Assembly (NCBI RefSeq): GCF_000003815.2
Contig: NC_049988.1
Span: forward strand, 16,023,778-16,087,777
DNA length: 64,000 bases
Direction of reading: 5' to 3'
DNA from: Branchiostoma floridae
Taxonomy: Eukaryota > Chordata > Leptocardii > Amphioxiformes > Branchiostomatidae
The position numbers were made by a program, and so were the translations under genes. How positions within the stretch are numbered: the first letter of the stretch is position 1; every line of letters begins with the position of its first letter. The notes below the pieces were generated by a model. That model was not told the origin of the DNA. It saw nothing but the letters and a program-made list of their open reading frames with translations, and searched no databases. Below are positions 30,301 to 36,393 of this stretch, piece after piece.

Positions 30301-33300
30301 TTTACCTAAGCAATAAGCACATTGTTTCACCCCTACTCTTGTCGATAAGTGTACGTGTGTTGAGTTCTTTTAGTAAAAGTTTTACATGCAGAGGTATGAC
30401 ACTACGACCTCTGTCACACACGCCTGGAGCCACTTGCTTTTGTTGTAGTGCTTGTAGCTACATTTAAAAATGCAACCAACCCCCATGACAGAGATGGATG
30501 GAGGGCAGCAATTAAACCAAAACGTCTTGGCGACACGTCCAACCTCTGCAAGACAGAGAAGAACGGACACTAAACTGGAGTGAGTGAGTGAGTGAGTGAG
30601 TGAGTGAGTGAGTGAGTGAGTGAGTGAGTGAGTGAGTGAGTGAGTGAGTGAGTGAGTGAGTGAGTGAGTGAGTGAGTGAGCACTAACATCTTGTTCTGGT
30701 TCTGGAGAAGTACTGGGCAGCACCCCTCTTGTTGGGTAAAATGCTGGAGCTATGCAATTAATGCTGGCACCTCATCAGGTGTTCAGTGATCTTCTCCCTG
30801 AACTTGGCAGGTTCTGATACTGTGGTCACAGTGTATGATAGTACAGTCAAACTTGTCCTGAGCAACCGCTCAAGGGACTGAACAAAAATGGTTGCCAAGG
30901 ACAGTTGGTTTAGATTCCAATCTTGAACTTTTCGTGGAAAGTATGAGTACAGTCAAACCTGTCTATAGCGTCCACTCAAGGGACCGGACAAATTTGGCCA
31001 CTATAGACAGGTGGCCTCTGTATGGAGGTGGCAACTTGTAGATAAAATACCCAAGGGACCGACAAAAAGTGGCCACTATGGACAGGTGGCCCCTCTGTAG
31101 AGGTGGCCCCTAATACAGGTTTGACTGTACTACTGAGTCCAACAGAATAGTCTCACCTTCTCATGCACTGCCATGCAGCTGGCTGCATCTTTTCTCAGGA
31201 TGTCCGACAAGTCGTTCCCGACCCGTTCGTATTTCAGCTTCGGTTCTTCCTCCTGGTAGAACATGGGACAAACAAGCTAATTTAATTTGCACCCCCTTGA
31301 CAGTAAGCCCCCTCTGGCAGGGCATTCAGGAACTGCAGTGTAGAAACACGAACACAAACATGCACACACAAAAATGCGCGCGCGCACACACACACATACA
31401 GAGACAAACAAACACACGTGCAGACAGACAGACATGCTAAAATCAATGCTTCATTCCCTTTAGTATAAATCCTTCAGGAGAAAATGTCACTGTGTCACTG
31501 TCAGTTTGAAATACAAGATCAGCTTTTTAGTTGGCAAAATTCCTTGATAATGCATATAGTCAAACCTGCCCGAGCGACCACCTCTTCTCAGCGACCACCT
31601 GGCCATTTCGACCGCTTTTTCTCGGTCCCGATTTTTTTCCCCATTGACGTAAGCATTAAGCGACCTTTTCTCAACGACCACCTGGCCAACGCGACCGCGA
31701 CCGGCCCAACTTGGGACCCATAACGACCGCATCATGTTCAAAACTGAGGTTTTCATCGATTTTCTATGATTACTAGCGCGATTTTGTGCCGAAATAGGCC
31801 AGTTTGCATCGGACTTTGACTGCCATTACAATGTTATGTTTAGAATAAGGATGGCGGCGGTCAATGGGTGGGTCAATCGGGCAGTCTACTGTAATATGGG
31901 AGGAAATTTTGTTGTAAGAAAATCCGACTTTAGTTGTTACAGAATTTTTTTTAAAAATCTATATCATTATGAAGTGAACGACTGCTGAAACGTATATAGC
32001 CTCATACGTTTCAAAGAAAGATCTGTGTAATGCTTTTGTCCAACTGTACTGTACATTCACTCTCGTGGGTAAGTACGCTACAAATTAGTACGAATTCGAA
32101 AGGTGCACCGTAGTTATTTCAGATACGGTGATCAAGAACACAGCGACGCATAAAGGCTTGTATGGTAACTGACAGCATCAAAGTTCCCTTACTGTCTAAA
32201 CATTAGTGTATAAATATTGAGCTTTAAAACACTGCATCGCATAAAAGCTCGATAAAAGGTTGGGGTACAATTTGGAGTTTGCATCGGGTATGTTTTAAGT
32301 CGATACTCTTCTCAGCGACCACCTGCCCAAATCGACCGTTTTTTCCCGGTCCCCCGGGTGGTCGTCTTGGGCAGGTTTGACTGTACATACATAACGCGAT
32401 CTATGTTATAGAGACTTGCCCACTTATATCAACTTGCAGCTTGAATCACCCTGTAGTCATATCTCCAAAACAGAAACACTTTATCCTATCACCTGTAATA
32501 TTGCTCCAATGTTTGCACCTAATTGTTTATATAAATGACTACAAGTGTACTGTAGGCTCTCACCTCCGATTCATCTGACTCCGATTCCTCCTCCTCTTCT
32601 TCCTCTTCATCAGACTTCTCCATCTCCTGTGGTTAACAGACAGAAATAGATTTATGTCATACCTGAGCCATGATAATGTTTGATACAGGTGATCCAAACT
32701 TGGTGATACCTTGCCATGTCACAAGGGGTTCTCCTTAAGTTAATGAATCTCCACAAATGTATGTTTGGTAAAAAATCCAAATTCTCAATTAAATTTCTTA
32801 TTTGAGGACACCAAATTTTCTAAACTTCTGGCCCATTTTGCATTAAAACGTTTGTTTTCTTGGCCTTCAGGTAATCCTACCCATTATTACTGGTACCTCG
32901 GGTGATGTGGAATACATGTACACTGTTTGTCTTCTATATGTATACATGGCACCCTGTCAATAGCCCCATACAACACTATATCAACACATTTGTACATTTG
33001 AGTAGCAAGAGTTAAGTATACTGTCATTTGCATGAAACAACAATGAGTTTGATCATACTGAACGATAAAAATTTCATTCATTGTCACACAATGGTTATAT
33101 CATTATATCTGTATCTACTGTATGATGTATCCTCTGCAAGGGCAACCTGTGGTTCAGTAATGTAAATGTACATGTATCTGTAATACCTTAAGGGTGGCAT
33201 TCAAGATCTGGCAGCGTTTCAGAATACAGATCATTAGTATTAAAGAGGAAGGACATGCTAGAAATATCTTCATAATCTAGTAAATTTATACGCCCCCATT

Positions 33301-33500
33301 TCATATCTCACTGCCATACCGCCATTTTCCAGAAAGAGCGCAGGTTTTTCGTGACACTGAAACTTCAAAATTTCTCTTTATGATCTACGACGGTACAGGC
33401 ATTCTCTGATTAATGAAAACAATCCATAAATGTCGTATTAATTACGAAATAACGGTCCTATCACCTGTACCTGTGCTTCCTGTGTATTTTGGTCCGCCAT
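290..33500 (-). CDS. VPS41: VPS41, HOPS complex subunit (28 exons, 3' end outside window)
   Basis: VPS41 is the HOPS subunit that, with VPS39, links late endosomes, autophagosomes and AP-3 vesicles to the lysosome through Rab7/Arl8-type GTPases and SNARE-mediated fusion on the cytosolic membrane face. I joined 28 exons, all with GT-AG borders and consistent phase, into about 811 residues; the human protein is about 854. Order: acidic Glu/Ser stretch (11-35), WD40-type propeller (about 36-380), TPR-like solenoid (about 380-570), clathrin heavy-chain repeat (about 575-740), then the first Cys pair of the RING (C801, C804). Family landmarks seen include KLKYER, KDAASCM, WAND, DLPSRYVEI, EEISSDAL, RDQDDHI, CQQRNF and DKAIEFAKEHDD. 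The remaining RING half (the His/Cys ligands) is not in bases 1-289, so the gene runs off the left edge. No frameshift or premature stop was found. The assignment is very secure. Confidence 0.97.
478..577 (-). CDS. VPS41: VPS41 exon 27
   Basis: Residues 764-796 plus one base: ISLREGCKKILVSDCYTLMS, then a basic segment. It is the helical run before the RING (human ILLREGCKKILVADSLSLL). Confidence 0.94.
938..1012 (-). CDS. VPS41: VPS41 exon 26
   Basis: Residues 739-763: RIPEGLEIPGLRDSLVKILQ then DFNLQ. 75 bp, phase 0. Confidence 0.96.
1256..1317 (-). CDS. VPS41: VPS41 exon 25
   Basis: Residues 718-738: FITGLLQNIGTHVDPIILIK, nearly identical to human. 62 bp, ends in phase 0. Confidence 0.96.
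1646..1786 (-). CDS. VPS41: VPS41 exon 24
   Basis: Residues 671-717 plus one base: RMGNTKQALHLITEELQDVD, then KAIEFAKEHDDEELWEDLI, the best-conserved stretch of the clathrin repeat. 141 bp. Confidence 0.97.
2472..2526 (-). CDS. VPS41: VPS41 exon 23
   Basis: Residues 653-670 plus one base: ALEECQQRNFIPEMVFLL (human ALEICQQRNFVEETVYLL). 55 bp. Confidence 0.96.
2867..3004 (-). CDS. VPS41: VPS41 exon 22
   Basis: Residues 607-652: YLDTLFQKD...MQVKLYAEFDRARLLPFLRS (human HEKQISLYAEYDRPNLLPFLR). Its acceptor and first codons are duplicated 69 bp upstream in the transcript. Confidence 0.95.
2996..3133 (-). repeat. 69-bp tandem duplication over exon 22 acceptor
   Basis: Two adjacent copies offset by 69 bp each contain a TTTGCAG acceptor followed by a TGGACACC-type exon start. 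The downstream copy is the real exon 22 edge. Confidence 0.8.
3266..3316 (-). CDS. VPS41: VPS41 exon 21
   Basis: Residues 590-606: IEKVVHQLEPRPKLLYL (human IKKVVEELEDRPELQHVYL). 51 bp, phase 0. Confidence 0.92.
3695..3736 (-). CDS. VPS41: VPS41 exon 20
   Basis: Residues 576-589: RAVRLLIDNLERIP, start of the clathrin-repeat region. 42 bp, phase 0. Confidence 0.9.
3868..3964 (-). CDS. VPS41: VPS41 exon 19
   Basis: Residues 543-575: EDVFPLIHKHNLFSSIQDKI then VMLMDFDTE, a strongly conserved block. 97 bp, ends in phase 0. Confidence 0.96.
4283..4330 (-). CDS. VPS41: VPS41 exon 18
   Basis: Residues 527-542 plus two bases: HTYDKRYDKALAIYL (human YTYDKNYGNALEIYL). 48 bp. Confidence 0.94.
4596..4700 (-). 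mobile_element. LINE 3'-end fragment in VPS41 intron 17
   Basis: The minus strand has the same 3' end as the LINE at 61.3-63.7 kb: GACTCCAGGAAGA, a short hairpin, CTAATGGAGATC, then AATAAACCAAAC-type tail repeats. It is a severely 5'-truncated copy of about 100 bp, lying just downstream of exon 17. Confidence 0.75.
4716..4843 (-). CDS. VPS41: VPS41 exon 17
   Basis: Residues 485-526 plus two bases: LIKDWSPDLYNIQVIINAVQ ... DPQNKVLLRSLAEL. 128 bp. Confidence 0.95.
5150..5242 (-). CDS. VPS41: VPS41 exon 16
   Basis: Residues 454-484: AISPFIPRGDVRLKPAFYEL then VLNEFLLTDHE (human AISPYLPRGDPVLKPLIYEMILHEFL). 93 bp, phase 0. Confidence 0.95.
5733..5876 (-). CDS. VPS41: VPS41 exon 15
   Basis: Residues 406-453: DIGMTYINFL...YDKAAEMCVKILGKN...LWEQEVFKF, TPR-like helices. 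144 bp, phase 0. Confidence 0.96.
6290..6346 (-). CDS. VPS41: VPS41 exon 14
   Basis: Residues 387-405: EALLAAEASEQSLKRHNVM, one helical hairpin. 57 bp, phase 0. Confidence 0.94.
6994..7109 (-). CDS. VPS41: VPS41 exon 13
   Basis: Residues 348-386: FFIVAPKDIVVAKLRDQDDH then ISWLMEHELFE, the junction from propeller to helical solenoid (human YIVSPRDVVVAKERDQDDHIDWL). 116 bp. Confidence 0.96.
7435..7730 (-). repeat. Triplicated exon 12 donor region
   Basis: The last 30 or so bases of exon 12 with its GTGGGT donor recur at 7563 and 7435, offsets of 120 and 128 bp. The two intronic copies also share a further 50 bp with each other. Confidence 0.85.
7689..7821 (-). CDS. VPS41: VPS41 exon 12
   Basis: Residues 304-347 plus one base: ARPQLRILEP, EISSDALSIRGFQEYRCNDY and HL. 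Its 3' end and donor are copied twice more in the downstream intron (7563 and 7435). Confidence 0.95.
8283..8374 (-). CDS. VPS41: VPS41 exon 11
   Basis: Residues 273-303: FKLDFYVCGIAPLGDQLVVL then AHVLEENE, the blade with the family block GLAPLCDQLVVL. 92 bp, ends in phase 0. Confidence 0.95.
8774..8840 (-). CDS. VPS41: VPS41 exon 10
   Basis: Residues 251-272 plus one base: VCKVKERD, then DLPSRYVEI, identical to vertebrates. 67 bp. Confidence 0.95.
9269..9350 (-). CDS. VPS41: VPS41 exon 9
   Basis: Residues 223-250: LRPELYRCNMCWKDDTTLLI then GWGDSIK (human CSLCWKDNVTLIIGWG). 82 bp; together with exon 8 it closes the frame. Confidence 0.95.
9593..9657 (-). CDS. VPS41: VPS41 exon 8
   Basis: Residues 202-222 plus two bases: GVKMYDTSSKKRITYIARDN. 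The split codon is completed as Gln by exon 9. Confidence 0.93.
9790..10330. repeat. Dispersed 64-bp duplicate in introns 6-7 region
   Basis: GCAATATTTGAAACACAACA and about 45 following bases occur at about 9820 and 10261, on both sides of exon 7, with roughly 85 percent match by eye. Confidence 0.6.
10054..10173 (-). CDS. VPS41: VPS41 exon 7
   Basis: Residues 162-201, with LHKGEGPIRVIKWRGPFIAW then ANDM, a signature propeller block. 120 bp, phase 0. Confidence 0.96.
10811..10879 (-). CDS. VPS41: VPS41 exon 6
   Basis: Residues 139-161: AVALDPNFSRHNSGK then MYVTGGDK, the position of human AVHPHF...FVTGGKK. 69 bp, phase 0. Confidence 0.95.
10926..11352 (-). mobile_element. Solo LTR, 427 bp, TTAA target duplication
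   Basis: The plus strand starts TGTGACGGTGG and ends CACCGTGACA, flanked by TTAA at 10922-10925 and 11353-11356. Read on the minus strand it is TGTCACGGTG...CACCGTCACA with AATAAAA near its 3' end, as expected for an LTR. There is no internal gag-pol, so it is a solo LTR left by recombination (Gypsy-like is a guess). It lies in VPS41 intron 5. Confidence 0.75.
11903..12242. mobile_element. hAT-like MITE (copy D)
   Basis: 340 bp bounded by CAGGGCTCTAGCCAGC and its inverse GCTGGCTAGAGCCCTG. Flanks CAAAATCT and CAACATCT match at 7 of 8 bases, the 8-bp duplication expected of hAT transposons. It has no ORF. It lies 70 bp from VPS41 exon 5. Confidence 0.8.
12314..12454 (-). CDS. VPS41: VPS41 exon 5
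   Basis: Residues 92-138, with VNQISLD, CSDDGKVAVHGLYS and YDCPIK, all propeller motifs. 141 bp, phase 0. Confidence 0.95.
12719..12850. repeat. Short repeat fragment, GGTGCGTACCGGTACG type
   Basis: An imperfectly palindromic CG-containing stretch (GTACCGGTAC and nearby GTACGGTGCC, GTTACGGTA) that looks like one end of a small transposon. No second end was found. Confidence 0.3.
12846..13545. repeat. Repeated GTTGTGTAGAGTGCC unit near exon 4
   Basis: A 50-bp unit (AGTTGTGTAGAGTGCCYTTACC...CAATGTCC) occurs at 12849, 13451 and 13510, the last two in tandem. It is absent from VPS41 coding sequence. Confidence 0.6.
13176..13259 (-). CDS. VPS41: VPS41 exon 4
   Basis: Residues 64-91, starting FLALGTHWGMVHVLD, the first propeller strand block (human FLALGTHYG). 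84 bp, phase 0. Confidence 0.95.
14085..14345. promoter_or_regulatory. Candidate conserved noncoding patch
   Basis: Complex, non-repetitive, higher-GC sequence in an AT-rich intron, with homeodomain-type (GGCTAATTGGG, TAAATAAATGACA) and bHLH-type (CAGCTG) motifs. No ORF or splice sites fit. The regulatory role is inferred from texture only. Confidence 0.25.
14340..14660 (+). repeat. Tandem array, 3 units of about 105-125 bp
   Basis: The unit contains GATATATGTTACAAGTGGGG and AGCTTGGAATTTTC. Copies start near 14365, 14490 and 14591. Confidence 0.75.
15280..15480. promoter_or_regulatory. Candidate conserved noncoding patch
   Basis: Unique sequence with ATTAATATTTGAGATGATAA, GATAATGG motifs twice and CCAGGGGCTGTCTCAGACA. 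It lacks an ORF and stands out from the surrounding AT-rich repeats. The role is inferred. Confidence 0.25.
17060..17190. promoter_or_regulatory. Candidate conserved noncoding patch
   Basis: GC-balanced unique sequence with two GATA-type sites (CTTATCGC, CTTATCAG) and CCCATTTTAATATGG, a CArG-like motif. It sits directly before the tandem array. Confidence 0.25.
17220..17850 (+). repeat. Tandem array, 4 units of about 180 bp
   Basis: GAAATTATAAATCAGGCTAG followed by GAAACACTTTT recurs near 17275, 17452, 17636 and 17813, with associated AGGGGAGGCTGACACACTTG segments. Unit 3 is the most diverged. Confidence 0.85.
18086..18525 (-). pseudogene. Unidentified basic ORF broken by a frameshift at a GGGG run
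   Basis: On the minus strand a 78-codon reading frame (18525-18289, ending GRKRIKRG) runs directly into a 70-codon frame (18292-18080) in another phase. One base in the GGGG at about 18296 would join them into about 150 basic residues. I do not recognise the product; it is rich in Arg/Lys (IPKRPRQKANRRFLGK, NWSLRFFRKKMEEK). The last 30 bases are repeated in inverted orientation at 17548-17580, so this is probably a decayed mobile-element ORF rather than a host gene. Confidence 0.3.
19135..19640 (+). repeat. Tandem array, 3 units of about 165-200 bp
   Basis: GAAAGGGGGTCTTA ... AACCCCACATATAACC ... CCTGCCTA ... GGTTGGATCCATTC occurs three times, near 19160, 19359 and 19526. Confidence 0.8.
20200..20760 (+). 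repeat. Tandem array, 4-5 diverged units
   Basis: GAATTATTACCAAA and GACTGCATGTCAAAGGAAAT recur at roughly 150-170 bp spacing. Confidence 0.65.
20895..21190 (+). repeat. Tandem array, 3 units of about 100 bp
   Basis: TTGTTATCGTTCAAGTAAAT plus TCATACCTGTACAGTAAATA recurs near 20915, 21005 and 21105. Confidence 0.75.
21859..22256. mobile_element. Large foldback element, 156-bp arms, hammerhead-like core
   Basis: Arms 21859-22014 and 22101-22256 are near-perfect inverse copies around an 86-bp spacer. Each arm carries CTGAGGA, a 6-bp stem (GATGTC/GACATC) and GAAAC, the conserved layout of a hammerhead ribozyme core; in the right arm it is 22177-22206 on the plus strand. Such cores sit in the terminal repeats of Penelope-like retroelements, which is my best guess for its origin. 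Confidence 0.7.
22177..22209 (+). ncRNA. Hammerhead-ribozyme-like core (right arm)
   Basis: CUGAGGA (22177-22183), stem II GATGTC/GACATC with a 5-base loop, GAAA (22202-22205), then CGTC. It fits CUGANGA-stem-GAAA. I could not see a convincing stem III or stem I, so activity is unproven. Confidence 0.4.
22400..22470 (+). repeat. Short dispersed repeat, GGCGTAACACCAGCTTC type
   Basis: Matches a stretch at 55960-56030 (GGCGTATAACACCAGCTTCG ... GGTTATATTACACTGAACG) at most positions. The complete element is not visible here. Confidence 0.55.
22965..23110. promoter_or_regulatory. Candidate conserved noncoding patch
   Basis: Unique complex sequence (ATAATGGAGCCCGATAAGGG, ATAAATTACCGGGAAGAAGC) without codon-like or repeat structure. 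The role is inferred only. Confidence 0.25.
23879..24225 (+). repeat. Near-perfect tandem duplication, 177-bp period
   Basis: The segment AGTTAGAGACAAATAAACTT...ATTAAAAAACACTCCCGC occurs at 23891 and 24068 with only a few differences, so the duplication is recent. Confidence 0.9.
24595..24800 (+). repeat. Tandem duplication, about 117-bp period
   Basis: CTGTACACAATCTCACGCCA ... GACAGTCTTCTGATTCTCC recurs with about 80 percent match. Confidence 0.75.
25188..25621 (+). repeat. 44-bp direct repeat flanking MITE copy A
   Basis: GTTACACAGCTAATTCCTTC ... TCGAAATGGACTTG lies on both sides of the MITE (about 25189-25232 and 25578-25620), far longer than a normal target duplication. Confidence 0.8.
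25235..25575. mobile_element. hAT-like MITE (copy A)
   Basis: 341 bp with ends CAGGGCTCGAAATAC and GTATTTCGAGCCCT. The interior is rich in TACCTGCACC and its inverse. Copy B at 36394-36750 is about 85 percent alike. It has no ORF. Confidence 0.85.
25620..25840. promoter_or_regulatory. Candidate conserved noncoding patch
   Basis: Unique complex sequence with CGCTGATTGGCC (CCAAT-type), CCAAATATAGC and AATTTAGCGGGAGCG (E2F-like). There is no supported gene. Confidence 0.22.
26145..26440 (+). repeat. Tandem duplication, 165-bp period
   Basis: TGTTTTCTTACATTGTAATT followed by TGTTGGGTTAG occurs at about 26170 and 26338, with further shared flanks. Confidence 0.8.
27223..27310 (-). mobile_element. 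LINE 3'-end remnant with (CTTGA)n tail
   Basis: On the minus strand, about 70 bp ends TGTGCAATTAACCTTGACTT and continues as CTTGA repeats, the pattern of a non-LTR 3' terminus. No coding part remains. Confidence 0.45.
27925..28045. mobile_element. MITE with perfect 23-bp inverted arms
   Basis: TACTCTCCAAGCAAAGGTTA plus GGC at 27925 and its exact inverse at 28023-28045 enclose 75 bp. Confidence 0.8.
28238..28440. mobile_element. Foldback MITE, GGTAACCTATA family (copy 1)
   Basis: Ends CTTTATCTGTGTGGTAACC and GGTTACCCCACGGATAATG, with an inner inverted pair around GTCGACGGAC. Copies 2 and 3 are at 47276 and 48595. Confidence 0.75.
28626..28967. mobile_element. hAT-like MITE (copy C)
   Basis: 342 bp from CAGGGCTCGAAATAC to ATTTCGGGCCCTG. 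The ends match copies A, B and D, but the interior (GCAACCTGG / CCAGGTTGC) differs. AGTAC flanks both ends. Confidence 0.75.
30580..30680 (+). repeat. (TGAG)n microsatellite
   Basis: About 25 uninterrupted copies of the tetranucleotide GTGA. Confidence 0.98.
30844..30948. mobile_element. CAGTCAAACYTG MITE, truncated copy
   Basis: The left end TA-CAGTCAAACTTGTCC is present and the right end is missing. It abuts the next copy. Confidence 0.55.
30950..31127. mobile_element. Mariner-like MITE, 178 bp
   Basis: Ends CAGTCAAACCTGT and ACAGGTTTGACTG, flanked by TA on each side, as Tc1/mariner elements are. It contains repeated GGCCACTATRGACAGGTGGC blocks. It ends 30 bp from VPS41 exon 3. Confidence 0.85.
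31157..31252 (-). CDS. VPS41: VPS41 exon 3, start of propeller
   Basis: Residues 32-63, containing EEEPKLKYER and KDAASCMAVHEK, which match the family almost residue for residue. Phase 0. It is followed by the 17.9-kb intron 3. Confidence 0.95.
31372..31410 (+). repeat. Alternating (CG)n(CA)n stretch
   Basis: TGCGCGCGCGCACACACACA is a strict purine-pyrimidine alternation with Z-DNA potential, 120 bp from exon 3. Confidence 0.85.
31557..32383. mobile_element. Mariner-like MITE, 827 bp, same end motif
   Basis: Ends TAGTCAAACCTGCCC and GGGCAGGTTTGACTG between TA dinucleotides, with repeated GCGACCACCT and TCGACCG motifs inside each end. No transposase ORF. It fills most of intron 2. Confidence 0.85.
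32564..32626 (-). CDS. VPS41: VPS41 exon 2, acidic segment
   Basis: Residues 11-31, almost all Glu, Ser and Asp. Human VPS41 has the same kind of acidic linker before the propeller. Phase 0 at both ends. Confidence 0.9.
33471..33500 (-). CDS. VPS41: VPS41 exon 1 (start codon)
   Basis: Encodes residues 1-10, MADQNTQEAQ, like the MAD start of vertebrate VPS41. The donor is ambiguous: two in-frame GT sites lie 6 bp apart, and using the distal one adds Val-Gln. Confidence 0.85.
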
Positions 33501-33522
33501 CTTGGTTCAGTCACGTGGTGTA
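33493..33522 (-). promoter_or_regulatory. VPS41 start context: TISU/YY1-like element with CLEAR-type E-box
   Basis: The minus strand reads AACCAAGATGGCGGAC over the start codon, one mismatch from the 12-base TISU consensus, which also binds YY1 and marks very short 5' UTRs. Ten bases upstream is GTCACGTGGT, 8 of 10 with the TFEB CLEAR motif GTCACGTGAC. I see no TATA box. A TATA-less, YY1-driven, TFEB-responsive promoter would suit a lysosomal gene; that part is inference. Confidence 0.5.
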
Positions 33523-34740
33523 CACACCATAACCTTTGACCCCACGCTTGAAATCGATCCTCCAAAAATGCCTTTTATTAAAGATTTAGACCTTCTGTAA
33601 AGCTATATCTTTGATAAGATGATAAAATAGAATCTCACTGACTATATATGTTACTGTCGTAGGTTAAAATCACCTTATTTTGTGGGAAATCAGCAAACTA
33701 TAGGGAGGATAGCCGCTATGTGCTTGTGACAGGGATGCTTGGCTCATTTGCATAATCTGCAGCCACCATTTTGCAGCGAGGCGATCAGAAACGGCGTTGT
33801 TCTCCAAAAACTCGACATTAAGGTGTGTATTTCTACCTCTACTTTCCTCTATCTGTTTAGAAAATACAGGATTTCTCTTGGTCATCGCTTCTAGCGTCGG
33901 TTGTCGTCTGAAACCGGCGGTGAAATTCGGGAGAAATTATCATAATTTATTCCTGAGGTTTGGATGTGACACATGTGGTTTATGTGTCGATTTCACTGTA
34001 GCAAAGCGGGAGCCATTTTTGCTACATCAGACCAGCCTTTCTGGCGATCGCCTCCCCAAGACTCTGCTCCCGGTGTCCTTCTTTAACTCTTCCCCAAGAC
34101 GTCTTGGCCTGGACGCTGGCGATTTCGTGAGTCCCACCATGTTTTGCTGTTTATGAATCTTTAGTCTCTGAAATTATGATAATTTTATTATCATAATTTT
34201 CTCAATGCGGTGTGGTTGCATTTATGAAATTGGTGTCGGCGGATTGAGGCTAAGCGCGGCAAATTGCGGCCTTTCTTCTGCAACGTTTTGCCTCAGGATT
34301 GTAAATTATTTATCTTTTCCAAGAATTTTCCCCTCCGGTTAGGGCGGAAGGGCTAAGATTTTGCCGTCACTTTAAATGAGGCTCCTTTGTTATGGTAATC
34401 AGCGGACAGCCCCTTCTGAAAAGCCCGCGTGGATAATTACTGATTTAAATTTGGGCCCTTTTGTTGACATCGTTTGTTTACAGTCGCGTTTGTTGACAAT
34501 TCCGGGACTTCTCCAAACAACGGGAGGCCCGGAAAATATCGCACGGGGTCTGTGTCTCTGTGTGCAGTACGGTTTTGGCGGCCCCATTTTTTACTGTCTA
34601 AACCGCAGATGAGTTCTGCAGCAAAGATGAAAATGATAACGCGCCCGCCCCATATCAAAATTCAAAAGCGGGCCTTTATTGCGCGTTTCGGTGATGATTT
34701 TTGACATCTCTCATATCAGGCGCTTGTATTTAATTGCAGC
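33501..34740. other. Region upstream of VPS41; probable shared promoter area
   Basis: CpG-containing, sequence-complex DNA without repeats except a 29-bp palindrome (AAATTATGATAAT, TTT, and its inverse, near 34168). It could hold a 5' UTR exon of the plus-strand gene: GCGATTTC/GTGAGT near 34127 is a plausible donor. I cannot support a coding gene here. Confidence 0.4.
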
Positions 34741-36390
34741 CAACGCCTCCATATAGTGTAGCAGCAAGCCATTTTTCACATATATCACCATATTTGCGAA
34801 ATCAGATTTACATTAACATTTGGACTTCAAATGTCAGATTTTGAATGAATGTTGGATGATATATTATCACGATAACGCAGTTGTCAGTAAATCTCTGTAC
34901 CATTTTGAAAATAACTCCAGGGACCTGTGTTCCAAATATGACAATTTTCAGTCCTAGTTATGCTGTCAACATGAATTAGCATCATACAATTTTTAAAGGT
35001 TGTGTACCAGAAAATGAAGTATGAGTGGTAGTGACACCTGTAGTTTACTAGTACTAATTCACCTGTAATATGAAGGAATTTCATCAACCTTATTAGACTA
35101 TATGCTTTAGATTATTAATATTATTTTTTTGTGATTTTGCCTGTAGAATCTATGCATAGTTTCTATTTTTTTCTGGAATCATAATTAATCTTTCACAATG
35201 CAAGAGTTACTAGTACTCTAGCAACTGGATTCTAGTAGTAGGGGATTTTATAAAAAGTCAGGTGACTCAGATAGCAGCCGTAATCTTTCACCATTGACCG
35301 AGGAAAGATAAAGTACGCTATCTGAAACGTCTGACTGTTTGCGACATGATCCAACTACGTGAATGAATTTTGTATTGTGCATCTTATTAATAATGATATC
35401 ATGTGAGGATCTTATAAGATACCTCATATGTCTAACCTTTGTCATTGCATCATCATCGTCATCTCAGGGTTTCTGGAATAGCAAAATGTTTGTGTTGTAT
35501 TTTTGAAAAGGGAATACATTCAAAATACTCAGGCAGTAATAAATTTTTTGATTTTTCTTTCTTTCAAGGACAATTATTTATACTTACAGAGAAGATCTAT
35601 ACTATAGATACTATTACCACCTGGCTACCTCCAGGACCAGCATCCCGGGATGGAAATTTATAACATTGTCAGCTGAAAATGATAGATTTAACTTTTAGCA
35701 ATTTGGAAATTGAGTGAGAAGGAAAAAAATTTAAAGCTGGAGACAGCCCTGCATATTACCCTGCACTGTCTTATTATATAGGACCTAGGACTAAATGCTC
35801 ATCAGTCTAGTTCCTGCCGGGTAAATCCCATGTATAGGAAATCATTTCTTGCGTCGATTTTTCAGGTTTTACTGTCTTAAAGTAACGAGCAATGCGGGGA
35901 GGACCAGTTGGGTGTAACTCAATTATCTTAGCCTTTCGTTTTTGGAGAAACGAACGACAACGATTTCATGATTTGAGAGCATTACTTTCTGTTTGCTTCT
36001 GAAACCTGTATACAGTTATGGTCAACTGGTACATGAATAACTGACCGTCTGCATAGCACATTGCATTGACATAGATATATATAGTCAGCTAGTTGTACAT
36101 GTATTATACTACTATACGATACAGCTGTTATGATATAAGTCGTTGTTGTCTCTTTATCCACTTGGTTACTGGTCACATGTGCTTTCATTTTGTCTCTCTG
36201 TGCTTCCCTCTCGTGTGCTCATCTCTTGCGAGCTTGCTGCTTTTTTCCATTGGTCGTTGTCGTATAAGTGTTGTCAAAAGTTGTCTAATGAGTGGTGGGT
36301 ATACCGCACAGTAGTACCATGTGACGAAGAATTCCACTCAACAGATGAACAAGTCTGTATCGTAGTGCCCATTACCAGTGAGTGTGTATC
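34741..36390. other. AT-rich intergenic stretch, nothing identified
   Basis: Scanned on both strands; no convincing coding exon, array or inverted repeat was seen. Confidence 0.5.
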
Positions 36391-36393
36391 TGA

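Larger units (their letters stand above)
13260..31156 (-). other. VPS41 intron 3 (17.9 kb)
   Basis: By far the longest intron, between exons 3 and 4 of the propeller. It contains the repeats listed separately plus unique, sequence-complex patches. I found no VPS41 coding exon in it: the peptides on either side (AVHEK, then FLALGTH) join exactly as in human. Confidence 0.9.

Noticed and set aside
30382-30723. Frame encoding repeated Leu-Thr-His-Ser
   Set aside because: It is only translation of the TGAG microsatellite.
33797-34156. 119-codon plus-strand frame upstream of VPS41
   Set aside because: No recognisable domain or good start context; more likely promoter or 5' UTR sequence.
34168-34197. 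29-bp AT palindrome as a terminator or small-element end
   Set aside because: AT-rich palindromes of this size are expected in such sequence, and no paired feature was found.
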